Source: Lewinellaceae bacterium (lineage in GTDB: Bacteria > Bacteroidota > Bacteroidia > Chitinophagales > Saprospiraceae). From it: 64,000 bases of DNA. Below the pieces are notes generated by a model. It saw only the letters and a program-made list of their open reading frames with translations. It had not been told where the DNA came from and did not search any database. Within the stretch, counting starts at the first letter, position 1, and each line of letters begins with the position of its first letter. Positions 55,716-64,000 of the stretch are shown in pieces. The stretch is taken from the NCBI GenBank assembly GCA_020636355.1, contig JACJYB010000005.1, positions 124,001 to 188,000 on the forward strand, in the 5' to 3' direction. Position numbers and translations under genes: made by a program.

Positions 55716-57038
55716 CTATCCGTGTGATTTCCTTGAAGGTGTCGTTTTGCTACTGGGCTTTGCTCGGTTGCTGCCTGAGGAGGATTTTGTATTCATTTTT
55801 GGCTTGGTACCGGTCGATTTCCGGGTATTGGCAGACGGTTTGTTGATCGGTTTCATCGTTCGCTGCGATGGCTGCGTACTGGATTTTCTCGGCGATTGCA
55901 CCGATGATCCGGAACGACCGGTCTCTTTCCGAGCAGAATTATTGTTGCTGCGGTATTCGGAAGATTTCGAAGTAGTCGTTCGATTGGAATTACGGTTTAT
56001 CTCCGAGCCAGAACTCCGGGGCTTGTTGACATTAGGCGTTGACCTTTGTGATGGCTGCGTCCGGTAGTTTGGTTGAGACTGGCGTGGCGACGGAGTAGTA
56101 CTTCGCTGTGGTGCCGAGGTCCTTTCTCTGGGTTGGGTCTCCACGCGTTGACGATCGGTCTGAGCACGTTCAGGCACCTCATGCCTTGGGCGTTCCTGAT
56201 TCCGGTTCACTTCCCGGCGAGAATCTGCCTGTTGCGTATCCGCCCGTAGACGACCAGGATTATCTCTACCAGAAGGCTTATTGTATCCGGGATGATTCCG
56301 CCCCTGATATTCCCTTACCCGTTGGTTTCTGACATGAACATCGTGGCTGTACCGGCGATAAGGCGTATAAAAATAATGGACACGAGGCGCCCGGTAATAA
56401 TGAACTACCCGGCAATATCGGCGATAAGGCCTGATCCTGTTGATGTAGATATTCCAGGTAAAGGGTCTCCAGCTCACCCACCAGGTCGGGTAATATTGCC
56501 AACGATATGGAGAAGCGTAGACCACATAGTTTCGGCCAAAGATTTGTTGTACAATTGGCCAATAATAAACATTTACATAATTATCGGAGATGTACTCACC
56601 GTTGCCGACGGATCGACTTCCTTCAAACGGCTCTACAATCACTTCCGGGCCATAAAGATCTTCGTCTCCAATGATCTGCAACAATGCACTGCGAGCACCC
56701 GTCCGTTCAATTTCAATGACCGCCACATCCTGTACATCGTAGCGGCTTACCGGATCCTGCAGTATGACCACATGGTAGTCGCCCTGCCTGCGATGCTCTA
56801 CCCGGATGTAGTCAATCCTTCCATCACCGTCCAGATCCAGGTTATTGATGTAAGAATCCTGGGAGTTGATACGCCGCTCGAAGTCGCTGAGTGATCTGGA
56901 AGCTTTGAATACTTCAATGGCACCTTCCAGGCTGAAAAAATCACCGTCGTAACCGGTGCGATCATCGTAGGCGTACTGCGCCTGGGCGGCCACAAGAACC
57001 ATAGCGGATAATAGCGTTGTAACGATTAGCCTTTTCAT
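55716..57038 (-). CDS. secreted protein with basic low-complexity C-terminus, unknown
   Basis: 440 residues. Sec signal (MKRLIVTTLLSAMVLVAAQAQ). A folded N-terminal half includes NNLDLDGDGRIDYIRVEHR, a calcium-binding-type loop, and YHVVILQDPVSRYDVQDVAVIEIE. After a Trp/Tyr/Arg-rich stretch (YRWQYYPTWWVSWRPFTWN) the last 190 residues are Arg, Ser, Thr, Asn and Gln rich, strongly basic and likely disordered. Proteins of this build are common in Bacteroidota, but the function is unknown; it may bind envelope polyanions. Confidence 0.75.
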   Translation of the reverse strand: MKRLIVTTLLSAMVLVAAQAQYAYDDRTGYDGDFFSLEGAIEVFKASRSLSDFERRINSQDSYINNLDLDGDGRIDYIRVEHRRQGDYHVVILQDPVSRYDVQDVAVIEIERTGARSALLQIIGDEDLYGPEVIVEPFEGSRSVGNGEYISDNYVNVYYWPIVQQIFGRNYVVYASPYRWQYYPTWWVSWRPFTWNIYINRIRPYRRYCRVVHYYRAPRVHYFYTPYRRYSHDVHVRNQRVREYQGRNHPGYNKPSGRDNPGRLRADTQQADSRREVNRNQERPRHEVPERAQTDRQRVETQPRERTSAPQRSTTPSPRQSQPNYRTQPSQRSTPNVNKPRSSGSEINRNSNRTTTSKSSEYRSNNNSARKETGRSGSSVQSPRKSSTQPSQRTMKPINKPSANTRKSTGTKPKMNTKSSSGSNRAKPSSKTTPSRKSHG

Positions 57039-57408
57039 ATCTTCAGTATTTAGTCAAGTTGGCAGGAAAACATCCCTACTAATACTATTAAGGCTATTCT
57101 GGCTTAGGAAGTTAAAACAGGTAACAGGTTTAGTTTAAGCTTAACGTGTATGTTATGAAAATGTGATTAAAAAGAGATCATTGACAAGAGTAAATCTCCG
57201 CACCGGACTAGCATTAAAAATTCGGCTTAATGTTGATTCTGGCCAGATTTATTGCATAGCCTGTAACCTTTTCTGTATAGCATGTGTCAAAAGCATACAT
57301 CTGGCATTGAAGAATAGATGTCCTCATCCAAAATTTTATTTGAAGGTTCTGCTGGCATGCTTTCAAATTTGAGGTATCAATTGATTGACATTATCGAAAT
57401 AATTCAAC
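57039..57408. other. divergent intergenic region
   Basis: 370 bases between divergent genes; no coding frame, hairpin or repeat stands out. Confidence 0.5.
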
Positions 57409-59031
57409 ATGAAATCTTTATTCACCACTCTTTTTTTTCTGGCATTAGTCTTCCCTATCCTTATGCATGGACAATCCACTAAGGATCAAATTAATAAAAT
57501 AGTGTCCAACTACGTGGAGGCGGATGGACCAGGGATGGCTGTACTTGCAACGGAATCAGGGAAGGTAATCTACGAGCATGTGTTTGGGTTAAGTAATGTG
57601 TCTACCAGGTCAATGCTAAATACCAATACGGTATTCAGAATTGGATCCATTACCAAACAGTTTACGGCTATGGCTATTTTGAAATTATTTCAAGAACAAA
57701 AGCTATCCCTGAATGATCCGATTAATCATTATTTACCCATTCAAAATCCGGACAAAACCATAACCATTCAACAGTTGTTAAATCATACCAGCGGATTAGG
57801 AAACCAGTCCGATATCCCTGATTTTAATGCCACTGATTTCGAGACAATTAATTATCCCGATAATGCCCTGGAAATGATCTTAAATGCTTCCTTAAGATTC
57901 CCTCCCGGACAGGACTATTATTATTCCAATCTGGGTTACATCCTGCTAGGTAAAATCATTGAAGTCGTTTCCAATATGCGCTACGAAGATTACCTGCGCA
58001 CCTCCTTCTTCATACCATTAAATATGCAGCATACTGGTTTTGAATACCTTGATTTTCGTGAACCTGTTTGTACAGGATATACCAGACACCAGGCGAAATA
58101 TGTTGAAGCCGATCCGATCAATATGAAAATACCATTTGCTGCAGGCGGCATGGTGAGCAGTCTTAGTGATTTAGCGCTCTGGAATGAGGCGGTGATGACC
58201 GGATCAGTTATCCCTTTACCTTTACTTAGTATCATTAAGGAACCGCACCAATTGCCGAACGGAAATTCAACCGGGTATTCCACTGGATGGCAAATCGGTA
58301 TGCTACAAGGGCTTAAAACCATTAAACACGATGGAATCGTTAATGGATTTACGTCCATGATGATTTATATCCCTGAAAAAGAACTTTTTATTGCAGCCTT
58401 TACCAATAGCGACAGCAACCGGGACATAGAACTGCCGACGTCAAAAATTGGAGCAGCTTTAATGAACCGATCATTTCCTGAACAAGAAATAGATCTGACG
58501 AAAGACGAATTGGATCACTTCCAGGGTATATATCAAAATAAAGGATCTGAAGTGCGCATTGCCCTGCATGATAATGCTTTGATGTATTTTACTAAAGGAG
58601 GAGATAAAATAAAATTAATTCCAACTGCCCATAACCTGTTTCTTTTAGCTGGCAGTCTGAACCAATTAAAATTCAATTTCGAAGATACCCTTGCAAATTT
58701 CACCCATTTGTCCCTGGATGGCGAAACCACCTGGCAATTCACGCAGCCCATGGAAGGATACGTCACCAAAGCTATCGATATCCCGGCTTTGGATAACTAT
58801 GTTGGTAAATATCAGGTTCCCGGTCAATTTGTGTTTGAAGTTGTGCGAATTGAAGACAAGCTCTTTGGTCAGGTGGGAGGTGACAAGAAAGAATTGATCT
58901 GTTACGATACGGATAAATTTTGCGGCAAGAATATTGATGCATTAGTCGACTTTGTGAGGGATTCTGCAGGAGAGGTCACCGCTGTAGAACTAACATTGGG
59001 AATGAAAATTTCTGCAGATAAAGTTGAATAA
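57409..59031 (+). CDS. serine hydrolase, class C beta-lactamase family
   Basis: 540 residues with a Sec signal (LFTTLFFLALVFPILMHGQ). The catalytic domain (about 25-350) has RIGSITKQFTAMA with Ser near residue 80 and Lys three on, YYYSNLGYI as the Tyr-x-Asn motif, and TIKHDGIVNGF as the third box. A C-terminal beta-rich region of about 170 residues follows, with two repeats of a lipocalin-like module (ELDHFQGIYQNKGSEV, ALDNYVGKYQVPGQFV). This matches D-aminopeptidase or esterase-like members rather than drug-inactivating enzymes. Single gene. Confidence 0.9.
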   Translation: MKSLFTTLFFLALVFPILMHGQSTKDQINKIVSNYVEADGPGMAVLATESGKVIYEHVFGLSNVSTRSMLNTNTVFRIGSITKQFTAMAILKLFQEQKLSLNDPINHYLPIQNPDKTITIQQLLNHTSGLGNQSDIPDFNATDFETINYPDNALEMILNASLRFPPGQDYYYSNLGYILLGKIIEVVSNMRYEDYLRTSFFIPLNMQHTGFEYLDFREPVCTGYTRHQAKYVEADPINMKIPFAAGGMVSSLSDLALWNEAVMTGSVIPLPLLSIIKEPHQLPNGNSTGYSTGWQIGMLQGLKTIKHDGIVNGFTSMMIYIPEKELFIAAFTNSDSNRDIELPTSKIGAALMNRSFPEQEIDLTKDELDHFQGIYQNKGSEVRIALHDNALMYFTKGGDKIKLIPTAHNLFLLAGSLNQLKFNFEDTLANFTHLSLDGETTWQFTQPMEGYVTKAIDIPALDNYVGKYQVPGQFVFEVVRIEDKLFGQVGGDKKELICYDTDKFCGKNIDALVDFVRDSAGEVTAVELTLGMKISADKVE

Positions 59032-59285
59032 GCGCGGCTTGTCTCTGGATATTGTTTCCTAAATCAATTCAGGATGAAATGTGAAACTGGTGTGTGATTG
59101 GTTTGGAATGCCTCATCCAGAATTCCGGCCTGCCCATTGAAGAATCATGAATACGGGCTGGTTTCCTCAATCGCTTGACAAGATGAGTCCGTGGCCATTT
59201 TGGGAGTTATCTGGCAGACTTCATAGCTGAGCACTCACCTTGAAAAGCCTTACTGCTTTGTGAAATTTTACGCGCAAAAATTTGC

Positions 59286-59327
59286 GTAGTCAAATAGCTA
59301 CATATATATTTGTAGTCAAATGGCTAC
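59286..59327 (+). promoter_or_regulatory. duplicated operator-like palindrome for the ArsR regulator
   Basis: GTAGTCAAATAGCTAC (59286-59301) and GTAGTCAAATGGCTAC (59312-59327) are near-identical sites with GTAG/CTAC ends, 26 bases apart, and the second ends three bases before the ATG of the ArsR gene. A TATATATT stretch lies between them. This is a natural place for autorepression by the regulator. Confidence 0.75.
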
Positions 59328-59330
59328 ATT

Positions 59331-59654
59331 ATGCAGTTAAGAAGAGATGTTTTTCAGGCTATCGCCGACCCGACCCGCCGGGCTATCCTGCTCCTGGTAG
59401 CTTCCCAAGCCATGACAGCAGGTGCAATCGCCTCGAATTTTGACTCAGCCCGCCCAACCGTATCCAAACACCTGCAAATTCTCACCGAATGTGAGCTCCT
59501 GAACCAGGAACAACAGGGACGGGAAATCTACTATCAGCTCAATCCTCAAAAAATGAAAGAGATCGCTGACTTCATCGAACCTTTCCGGATGCTATGGGAT
59601 GACCGCTTTAATAAACTGGAATCCATCATGAAAAGCCATCAACTTAAAAAATAA
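59331..59654 (+). CDS. ArsR-family transcriptional regulator
   Basis: 107 residues, winged helix: FQAIADPTRRAILLLVASQAMTAGAIAS, SARPTVSKHLQILTECELL, QGREIYYQLNPQKM. It lacks the Cys metal-binding motif of arsenic and zinc sensors and belongs to the group that travels with SRPBCC genes. Its start is fixed by the operator-like repeats directly in front. First gene of a five-gene unit ending at 61754. Confidence 0.93.
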   Translation: MQLRRDVFQAIADPTRRAILLLVASQAMTAGAIASNFDSARPTVSKHLQILTECELLNQEQQGREIYYQLNPQKMKEIADFIEPFRMLWDDRFNKLESIMKSHQLKK

Positions 59655-59660
59655 ATCCGC

Positions 59661-60131
59661 ATGGAACGTAAAACCCAAGTACACGCAGAAGCAGGCAAGC
59701 AGGAAATCCTGATCACCCGCACGTTTGAACTTCCCGTCGAACTACTTTTCAAGGCCTACATTGAGCCCGAGATTGTCGAACAATGGATGAACACCAAAGT
59801 CCTCAAACTGGAAAACAAACGGCAAGGAGGGTATCAGTTTGAAACCACCGACCCTATGGGTAACAAACACCTGTTTAGCGGTGTCGTCCACGAACTGGTT
59901 CCCAACCATAAAATCACCCGCACCTTTGAAATGGAAAACACTCCCTTTCCGGTACAGCTTGAATTTTTGGAGTTTGAAGCCTTAACGGAACAAACCAGCA
60001 AATTACAGATGCAAATGGTTTTTAAATCCGTGACGGTCCGCGACCAACTGTTAAAAATGCCTTTTGCCCAAGGCATCAACATGGCTCATAACCGGCTGGA
60101 AAAAATATTTACAGAACCAAATGGCAATTAA
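59661..60131 (+). CDS. SRPBCC-domain (AHSA1-like) protein
   Basis: 156 residues. Helix-grip fold of the Aha1 C-terminal type: ILITRTFELPVELLFKAYIEPEIVEQWM, GGYQFETTDPMGN, FSGVVHELVPNHKITRTFEM and a C-terminal helix. Six bases after the ArsR stop, a pairing seen in many Bacteroidota. It binds an unknown small hydrophobic ligand or protein partner in the cytoplasm. Confidence 0.9.
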   Translation: MERKTQVHAEAGKQEILITRTFELPVELLFKAYIEPEIVEQWMNTKVLKLENKRQGGYQFETTDPMGNKHLFSGVVHELVPNHKITRTFEMENTPFPVQLEFLEFEALTEQTSKLQMQMVFKSVTVRDQLLKMPFAQGINMAHNRLEKIFTEPNGN

Positions 60132-60169
60132 TCCCTTCGATATATCAATCACCTGAAATTTAAATCAAA

Positions 60170-60538
60170 ATGAATATTGCATTATGGATACTGCAAGCGC
60201 TGCTTGCCATACACACCTTAATGGGCGCGATCTGGAAATTTTCCAACTCCGAACAAACCGTTGCGCCCCTTTCGTCAATCCCACATCGCGTCTGGATGGG
60301 ATTGTCCGTACTGGAAATCATCGCCGTCATCTTTCTGGTTTTACCAGTAATCAGCAAACGATTTGGTCGCTTGGTACCGGCGGCGGCTTTTGCAATTGCC
60401 GCTGAAATGATCTACTTTTCTATCGTATTCCTGGCCTCCGGGGCAACCGATTTTAATCACCTGATCTATTGGCTGGTCGTTGCAATGGTATGTATTTTTG
60501 TAGCCTACGGCCGTTTGCGCCTACATCCATTACACTAG
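60170..60538 (+). CDS. DoxX-like membrane protein
   Basis: 122 residues with four membrane helices: LWILQALLAIHTLMGAIWKF, VWMGLSVLEIIAVIFLVLPVI, LVPAAAFAIAAEMIYFSIVFLA and LIYWLVVAMVCIFVAYGRL. Fits the DoxX/DoxD-like family, whose members are linked to respiratory or redox functions. Same unit as the ArsR gene. Confidence 0.82.
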   Translation: MNIALWILQALLAIHTLMGAIWKFSNSEQTVAPLSSIPHRVWMGLSVLEIIAVIFLVLPVISKRFGRLVPAAAFAIAAEMIYFSIVFLASGATDFNHLIYWLVVAMVCIFVAYGRLRLHPLH

Positions 60539-60593
60539 ATACGACGAGAGAAAAAAAAATAGATTTCCAACAGAGAGACCAGAAAGAATTGAA

Positions 60594-61154
60594 ATGACGC
60601 ATCCAGAACTATCAGACGAACAAAAGACTACCCTGTTGCAGACATTGCAAGCCCGCTTCAGACAAAATATGCACCGGCATCCTGGATTGGAATGGATGGA
60701 AATACAACGGAAGCTCGAAGCCAATCCCCTGAAGCTGTGGTCACTCTTCCAAATGGAAGACACCGGAGGCGAACCGGACGTCATTGGCAAAGACGCTGAA
60801 ACCGGAGGATTCCTTTTCTACGACTGTTCACCGGAGAGTCCTAAAGCAAGAAGAAGTTTGTGTTATGACCTGGAAGCCTGGGAATCCAGAAAAGAGCACA
60901 AACCAAAAGATAGTGCGATGGAAATGGCCGAAGCCATGGGAATTCAACTCTTGACGGAAGAAGAATACCGGGCGCTCCAGCAATTGGATGCCGTTGACCA
61001 AAAAACCTCGAGTTGGGTTGCGACTCCGGCCAGGATCAGGAAATTGGGGGGTGCTTTGTTCTGTGATCGTCGCTTCGATACAGTCTTCCTGTACCATAAT
61101 GGCGCCGAATCCTATTATGCGGCACGCGGTTTCCGAGGTAAATTGATTCTTTAG
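60594..61154 (+). CDS. DUF4256-family protein
   Basis: 186 residues, cytosolic. Family pattern: LLQTLQARFRQNMHRHPGLEW, LWSLFQMEDTGGEPDVIG, GGFLFYDCSPESPKARRSLCYD, AMGIQLLTEEEYRALQQ, SSWVATPARIRKLGGALFCDRR, and HNGAESYYAARGFRG. Function is unknown. Fourth gene of the ArsR-led unit. Confidence 0.88.
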   Translation: MTHPELSDEQKTTLLQTLQARFRQNMHRHPGLEWMEIQRKLEANPLKLWSLFQMEDTGGEPDVIGKDAETGGFLFYDCSPESPKARRSLCYDLEAWESRKEHKPKDSAMEMAEAMGIQLLTEEEYRALQQLDAVDQKTSSWVATPARIRKLGGALFCDRRFDTVFLYHNGAESYYAARGFRGKLIL

Positions 61155-61178
61155 CGGAAGACGAAAAAACAACAGATC

Positions 61179-61754
61179 ATGAATAAAGTAGATGCTTTCC
61201 TGATAAAAGCCAAAAAATGGCGCGAAGAGTTTGAGGCATTGAGAGCAATTGTTCTTGACTGTGATTTAACGGAAGATTTTAAATGGATGCACCCCTGTTA
61301 TACTTATCAGGGGGCAAACATAGTCGTGATCCATGGCTTTAAGGAATATTGTGCCTTGCTGTTTTTTAAAGGCGCTCTTTTGGAGGACACCCACAACCTT
61401 TTAATTCAACAAACGGAAAATGTCCAGTCTGCCCGGCAAATACGTTTCTCCGGCCTGGAGCAGATAAAACAGCTCGCCCCAACGCTGCAAATGTATATTT
61501 ACCAGGCTATAGAAGTGGAAAAGGCCGGTTTAAAAGTTGCGTTTAAAAAAACCACTGAATACCAAATGCCTGAGGAATTCCAGCAGAAATTGGAAGCCAT
61601 GCCTGCGCTAAAAGATGCATTTGACGCACTTACCCCCGGTAGACAACGGGGATATCTGTATTATTTCTCCCAGGCCAAACAAAGCAAAACGCGGGCAGCA
61701 AGAGTGGAAAAATGGATACCGCAAATATTAGCGGGCAAAGGATTAGAGGATTAG
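61179..61754 (+). CDS. DUF1801/YdeI-like protein
   Basis: 191 residues. The N-terminal DUF1801 part reads WREEFEALRAIVLDCDLTEDFKWMHPCYTY and CALLFFKGALLED; the C-terminal YdeI part has ALKDAFDALTPGRQRGYLYYFSQAKQSKTRAARVEKW. YdeI/OmpD-associated proteins are cytosolic and of uncertain function. Last gene of the ArsR-led unit, 24 bases after DUF4256. Confidence 0.88.
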   Translation: MNKVDAFLIKAKKWREEFEALRAIVLDCDLTEDFKWMHPCYTYQGANIVVIHGFKEYCALLFFKGALLEDTHNLLIQQTENVQSARQIRFSGLEQIKQLAPTLQMYIYQAIEVEKAGLKVAFKKTTEYQMPEEFQQKLEAMPALKDAFDALTPGRQRGYLYYFSQAKQSKTRAARVEKWIPQILAGKGLED

Positions 61755-62170
61755 GCCTGCGATCTCCCTGAACGGAATTATAGGAAACAGACTTATTTCA
61801 TCGTCAATTTTCTTAAAGGGGAAAAACCCCCTGGAGATTCAGGAGATTATTAATTGACAGAGCAGCACTTTCATAATAACTTCACCACAACATACAGGTA
61901 AATACATTAAAGCATTAAAGCATTAAAGCAATTTACCAGACTACATTCGAACGTATTGCCACAAGCCCATTAAAAGAAGGCTGAACACTTAAACGGAATT
62001 TCAGCGCCAAGCTGGGAAATCAACGCTACAGTAATAATCACTGACTGGCTGAATGCATTAATTCATCCGATTAATCCTTGATTGCGACGTCAGGGAAAGC
62101 CCCCCCTTTTACCATTGTACATGGCAAAGCAAGCCCTTTTTTCCATTAATTAATCAATAAATCGAATACT
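61755..62170. other. intergenic region, no gene seen
   Basis: 416 bases. A short tandem ATTAAAGC triplet lies at about 61907-61930, and AGGGG-AAAAA-CCCC near 61817-61830 is a weak hairpin without a T run. The promoter for the large gene at 62171 should be here but is not identifiable. Confidence 0.5.
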
Positions 62171-64000
62171 ATGGCAACAGAAAAAATCGTCAAAATCGAC
62201 AAAGCGGCCTTTTTTAATGAGCGAAGCAATATTCTAAAATTATTAGCTTCCAATCCCAAGTTATTACTTGCGGATACAGAATTAAAATTAGCCGGAACGG
62301 AATTAAAACCCGGCAATACGTATTACGAAGAATTAAAGTGCGTCGGATATAATCCAAATACAAATAAATTATTCGCCACTTTCGAAGTGAAAAGAGAATT
62401 TGGATACAGTGGGCCACTTTGCACCGCAGGCTCATACGAACATTTGAGATTTTTCATCAATTATGGCAGCGGCTGGTTGGATCAGGGAAGTGTCTCGGTC
62501 AATGTGCATGACATTCCCACCCAAAAAGATTGTGCTGGCAAGCTAACAAAACCGGTTAGTTATACGGCAACAATCCGGCTCCAGGATGTCAAGCGGAATA
62601 GCTGTAAAAAAGAAATTCTTCCACAGGTCAAAGTGATTCTTTCCTGGAGTATTCCCATTCCGCCCAACAATGTAAATTATCCGCCGGTATGGGGTAATTC
62701 ACAAACCTGTAAGATCCAGATCAAGCCCTGGTATTTTACCATTCCGGATCTGGACCTGACAAAAGACTCATTTATTCCAAACCTACTGACCAAAGCTCAA
62801 TTGAACCCTGACTTAACCGTCAACCAACTCACGGAATTGGTCAATCTTGAGACTGGAGAGCTGGAAAACCCCATCAGCTTACAGACCTATTTGCCCAAAG
62901 AAATGGATTGGACCGAGGCCGTAGAACTGGCGCAGAAAGAAAACCGCGAACTGGATACACTTCGCTTGGTTTCCCAGGAACTGGTTGCCGTAAAAAACAA
63001 CCCGGAACTATTTGCCACGGTACAGCGTAAATTCCAATTATTGCCAGAATTTAACCTGTTGGCCATCCTGGATAATTATGAAAAAACCAAAGCAGATGTT
63101 TCCTACGAGGAATTGACCTGTCTGGGATTGGATTACAACTTAAACCGGCTTACGGCAACTTTTAAAATCAAACGTCCCTACGGATATGTTGGAGATCTAT
63201 GCCATCAAGGAGGCAAAGAATACATTGCATTCTGGGCCGATTGGAACGACGATTGCAAGTGGACCTATCTTGGAACCAGCGCGGTTGAAGTACACAACCT
63301 AAGGCAAATTGATAAAGGCGGGATTTGTTATTCCGTGTCTTTATACGAAAACCTGGAAAAATTCAGAAAGCAGTGCTCCAATACCAACGTGGTAAAAGTC
63401 CGTGCAGTATTGTCCTGGTTTACGGCACCCTCCACAACGAATCCGGAAGAGCTGAATACTTACGGCAACCGGTTAGATGAATACGTCCAACTGAAACCTA
63501 AGTCGGAAGGTGGAGACTCCTGTATCGCTGTCTTAGGAGGCATCCCTACTTCAGAAATCAATGCAATCAGCGGACTGACCACATCAACTGCAAAGTTTGC
63601 ATTAAACGGCCTTACTCCGGATAGTTTGGGAAGACCTTGTCCTTTTGACGGCAGGATTGTAGTCCAGGGGATACCGTATTTGGGTAAAAGATACAAGTTA
63701 TCGGTCCGCAACTTGAGCAGCAGCAGCGTCTGGACGGACGTAGTCACTCCTATCCGGGTCGTCAATGGAATGGGTTTCGGCAACATGCATTACCCACACA
63801 GCGATGGTTATTTTGACTATCTATCCGATTACCAAAACATCGATGACATACTGGCATGGTGGAATGCCCCTGAAAGCGGTCTTTGGGAAGTAAGGTTGCA
63901 GGTCGAGGGAACAACCATCGTCTGCATCCACCGAATCCGCATCAACAAGATCAATGCGATGGCTGATATCAGCATATCGGCTGCAGGTGGTCCAGGCACA
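62171..64000 (+). CDS. large protein of unknown function with duplicated N-terminal domain (3' end outside window)
   Basis: 610 residues visible, start MATEKIVKIDKAAFFNERSN, with no signal peptide or membrane helix. A domain of about 190 residues occurs twice: residues about 15-190 (NILKLLASNPKLLLADTELKL, YYEELKCVGYNPNTNKLFATFEVKREFGY, LCTAGSYEHLRFFINY, VILSWSIPIPP) and about 275-430 (YEELTCLGLDYNLNRLTATF, KRPYGYVGDLCHQGGKEYIAFWADW, VRAVLSWFTAP). From about 440 a different beta-rich region begins (KFALNGLTPDSLGRPC, IVVQGIPYLGKRYKLSV). Conserved Cys, Tyr-Gly and Trp positions suggest a beta-sandwich. I recognise no named family; it could be exported by a signal-free route or be cytosolic. Confidence 0.8.
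   Translation, partial: MATEKIVKIDKAAFFNERSNILKLLASNPKLLLADTELKLAGTELKPGNTYYEELKCVGYNPNTNKLFATFEVKREFGYSGPLCTAGSYEHLRFFINYGSGWLDQGSVSVNVHDIPTQKDCAGKLTKPVSYTATIRLQDVKRNSCKKEILPQVKVILSWSIPIPPNNVNYPPVWGNSQTCKIQIKPWYFTIPDLDLTKDSFIPNLLTKAQLNPDLTVNQLTELVNLETGELENPISLQTYLPKEMDWTEAVELAQKENRELDTLRLVSQELVAVKNNPELFATVQRKFQLLPEFNLLAILDNYEKTKADVSYEELTCLGLDYNLNRLTATFKIKRPYGYVGDLCHQGGKEYIAFWADWNDDCKWTYLGTSAVEVHNLRQIDKGGICYSVSLYENLEKFRKQCSNTNVVKVRAVLSWFTAPSTTNPEELNTYGNRLDEYVQLKPKSEGGDSCIAVLGGIPTSEINAISGLTTSTAKFALNGLTPDSLGRPCPFDGRIVVQGIPYLGKRYKLSVRNLSSSSVWTDVVTPIRVVNGMGFGNMHYPHSDGYFDYLSDYQNIDDILAWWNAPESGLWEVRLQVEGTTIVCIHRIRINKINAMADISISAAGGPGT

Overview
The window comes from a member of the Bacteroidota, most likely the Saprospirales. 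The signs are C-terminal type IX secretion (T9SS) sorting domains, many lipoproteins, outer-membrane barrels, an RHS locus, a NrtR/AraR-type regulator and a large polysaccharide-degrading repertoire. The lineage is an inference from gene content; no rRNA gene is present.

Layout. 1-1871: a GH5 cellulase that runs off the left edge. 2005-9008: an accessory zone read leftward, with an unknown barrel-like protein, a decaying rhs locus that carries two different C-terminal toxin modules (a lipase-like one and a nuclease-like one) each next to a small candidate immunity gene, four copies of a palindromic repeat inserted in the rhs remnant, a 52-residue lipoprotein, tandem intergenic repeats and a multiply frameshifted gene. 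9150-12788: an eight-FAS1 surface protein. 13139-24396: mostly housekeeping (serine hydrolase, Sua5, GH95 fucosidase, DUF389, tryptophanase, PurC, a saccharopine-dehydrogenase-like enzyme). 24580-24946: tmRNA, followed directly by an AT-rich island with an alpha/beta-hydrolase and an unknown partner. 27079-36563: PpsA, a SUMF1-fold protein, PadR, an AraR-type regulator divergent from a GH127 arabinofuranosidase, and a sigma factor with a membrane-anchored barrel protein.

36745-41775 is a compact operon: an SMP-30-like lipoprotein, a secreted amidohydrolase, a BASS transporter, and a RidA protein and a SelA-like PLP enzyme that both carry apparent Tat signals. It looks like a periplasmic catabolic pathway that feeds one importer. 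43247-55675 is a carbohydrate cluster pointing to pectin or rhamnogalacturonan: GH28, a GH106-like protein, an esterase, a sulfatase, a GH35/42-like enzyme, a GH140-like (apiosidase family) enzyme and two paralogous small barrels. No SusC/SusD pair is seen. 59331-61754 is an ArsR-led operon with a duplicated operator-like palindrome at its start. The window ends inside a large unrecognised protein with an internal duplication.

All family assignments rest on motif recognition by eye, without database searches.
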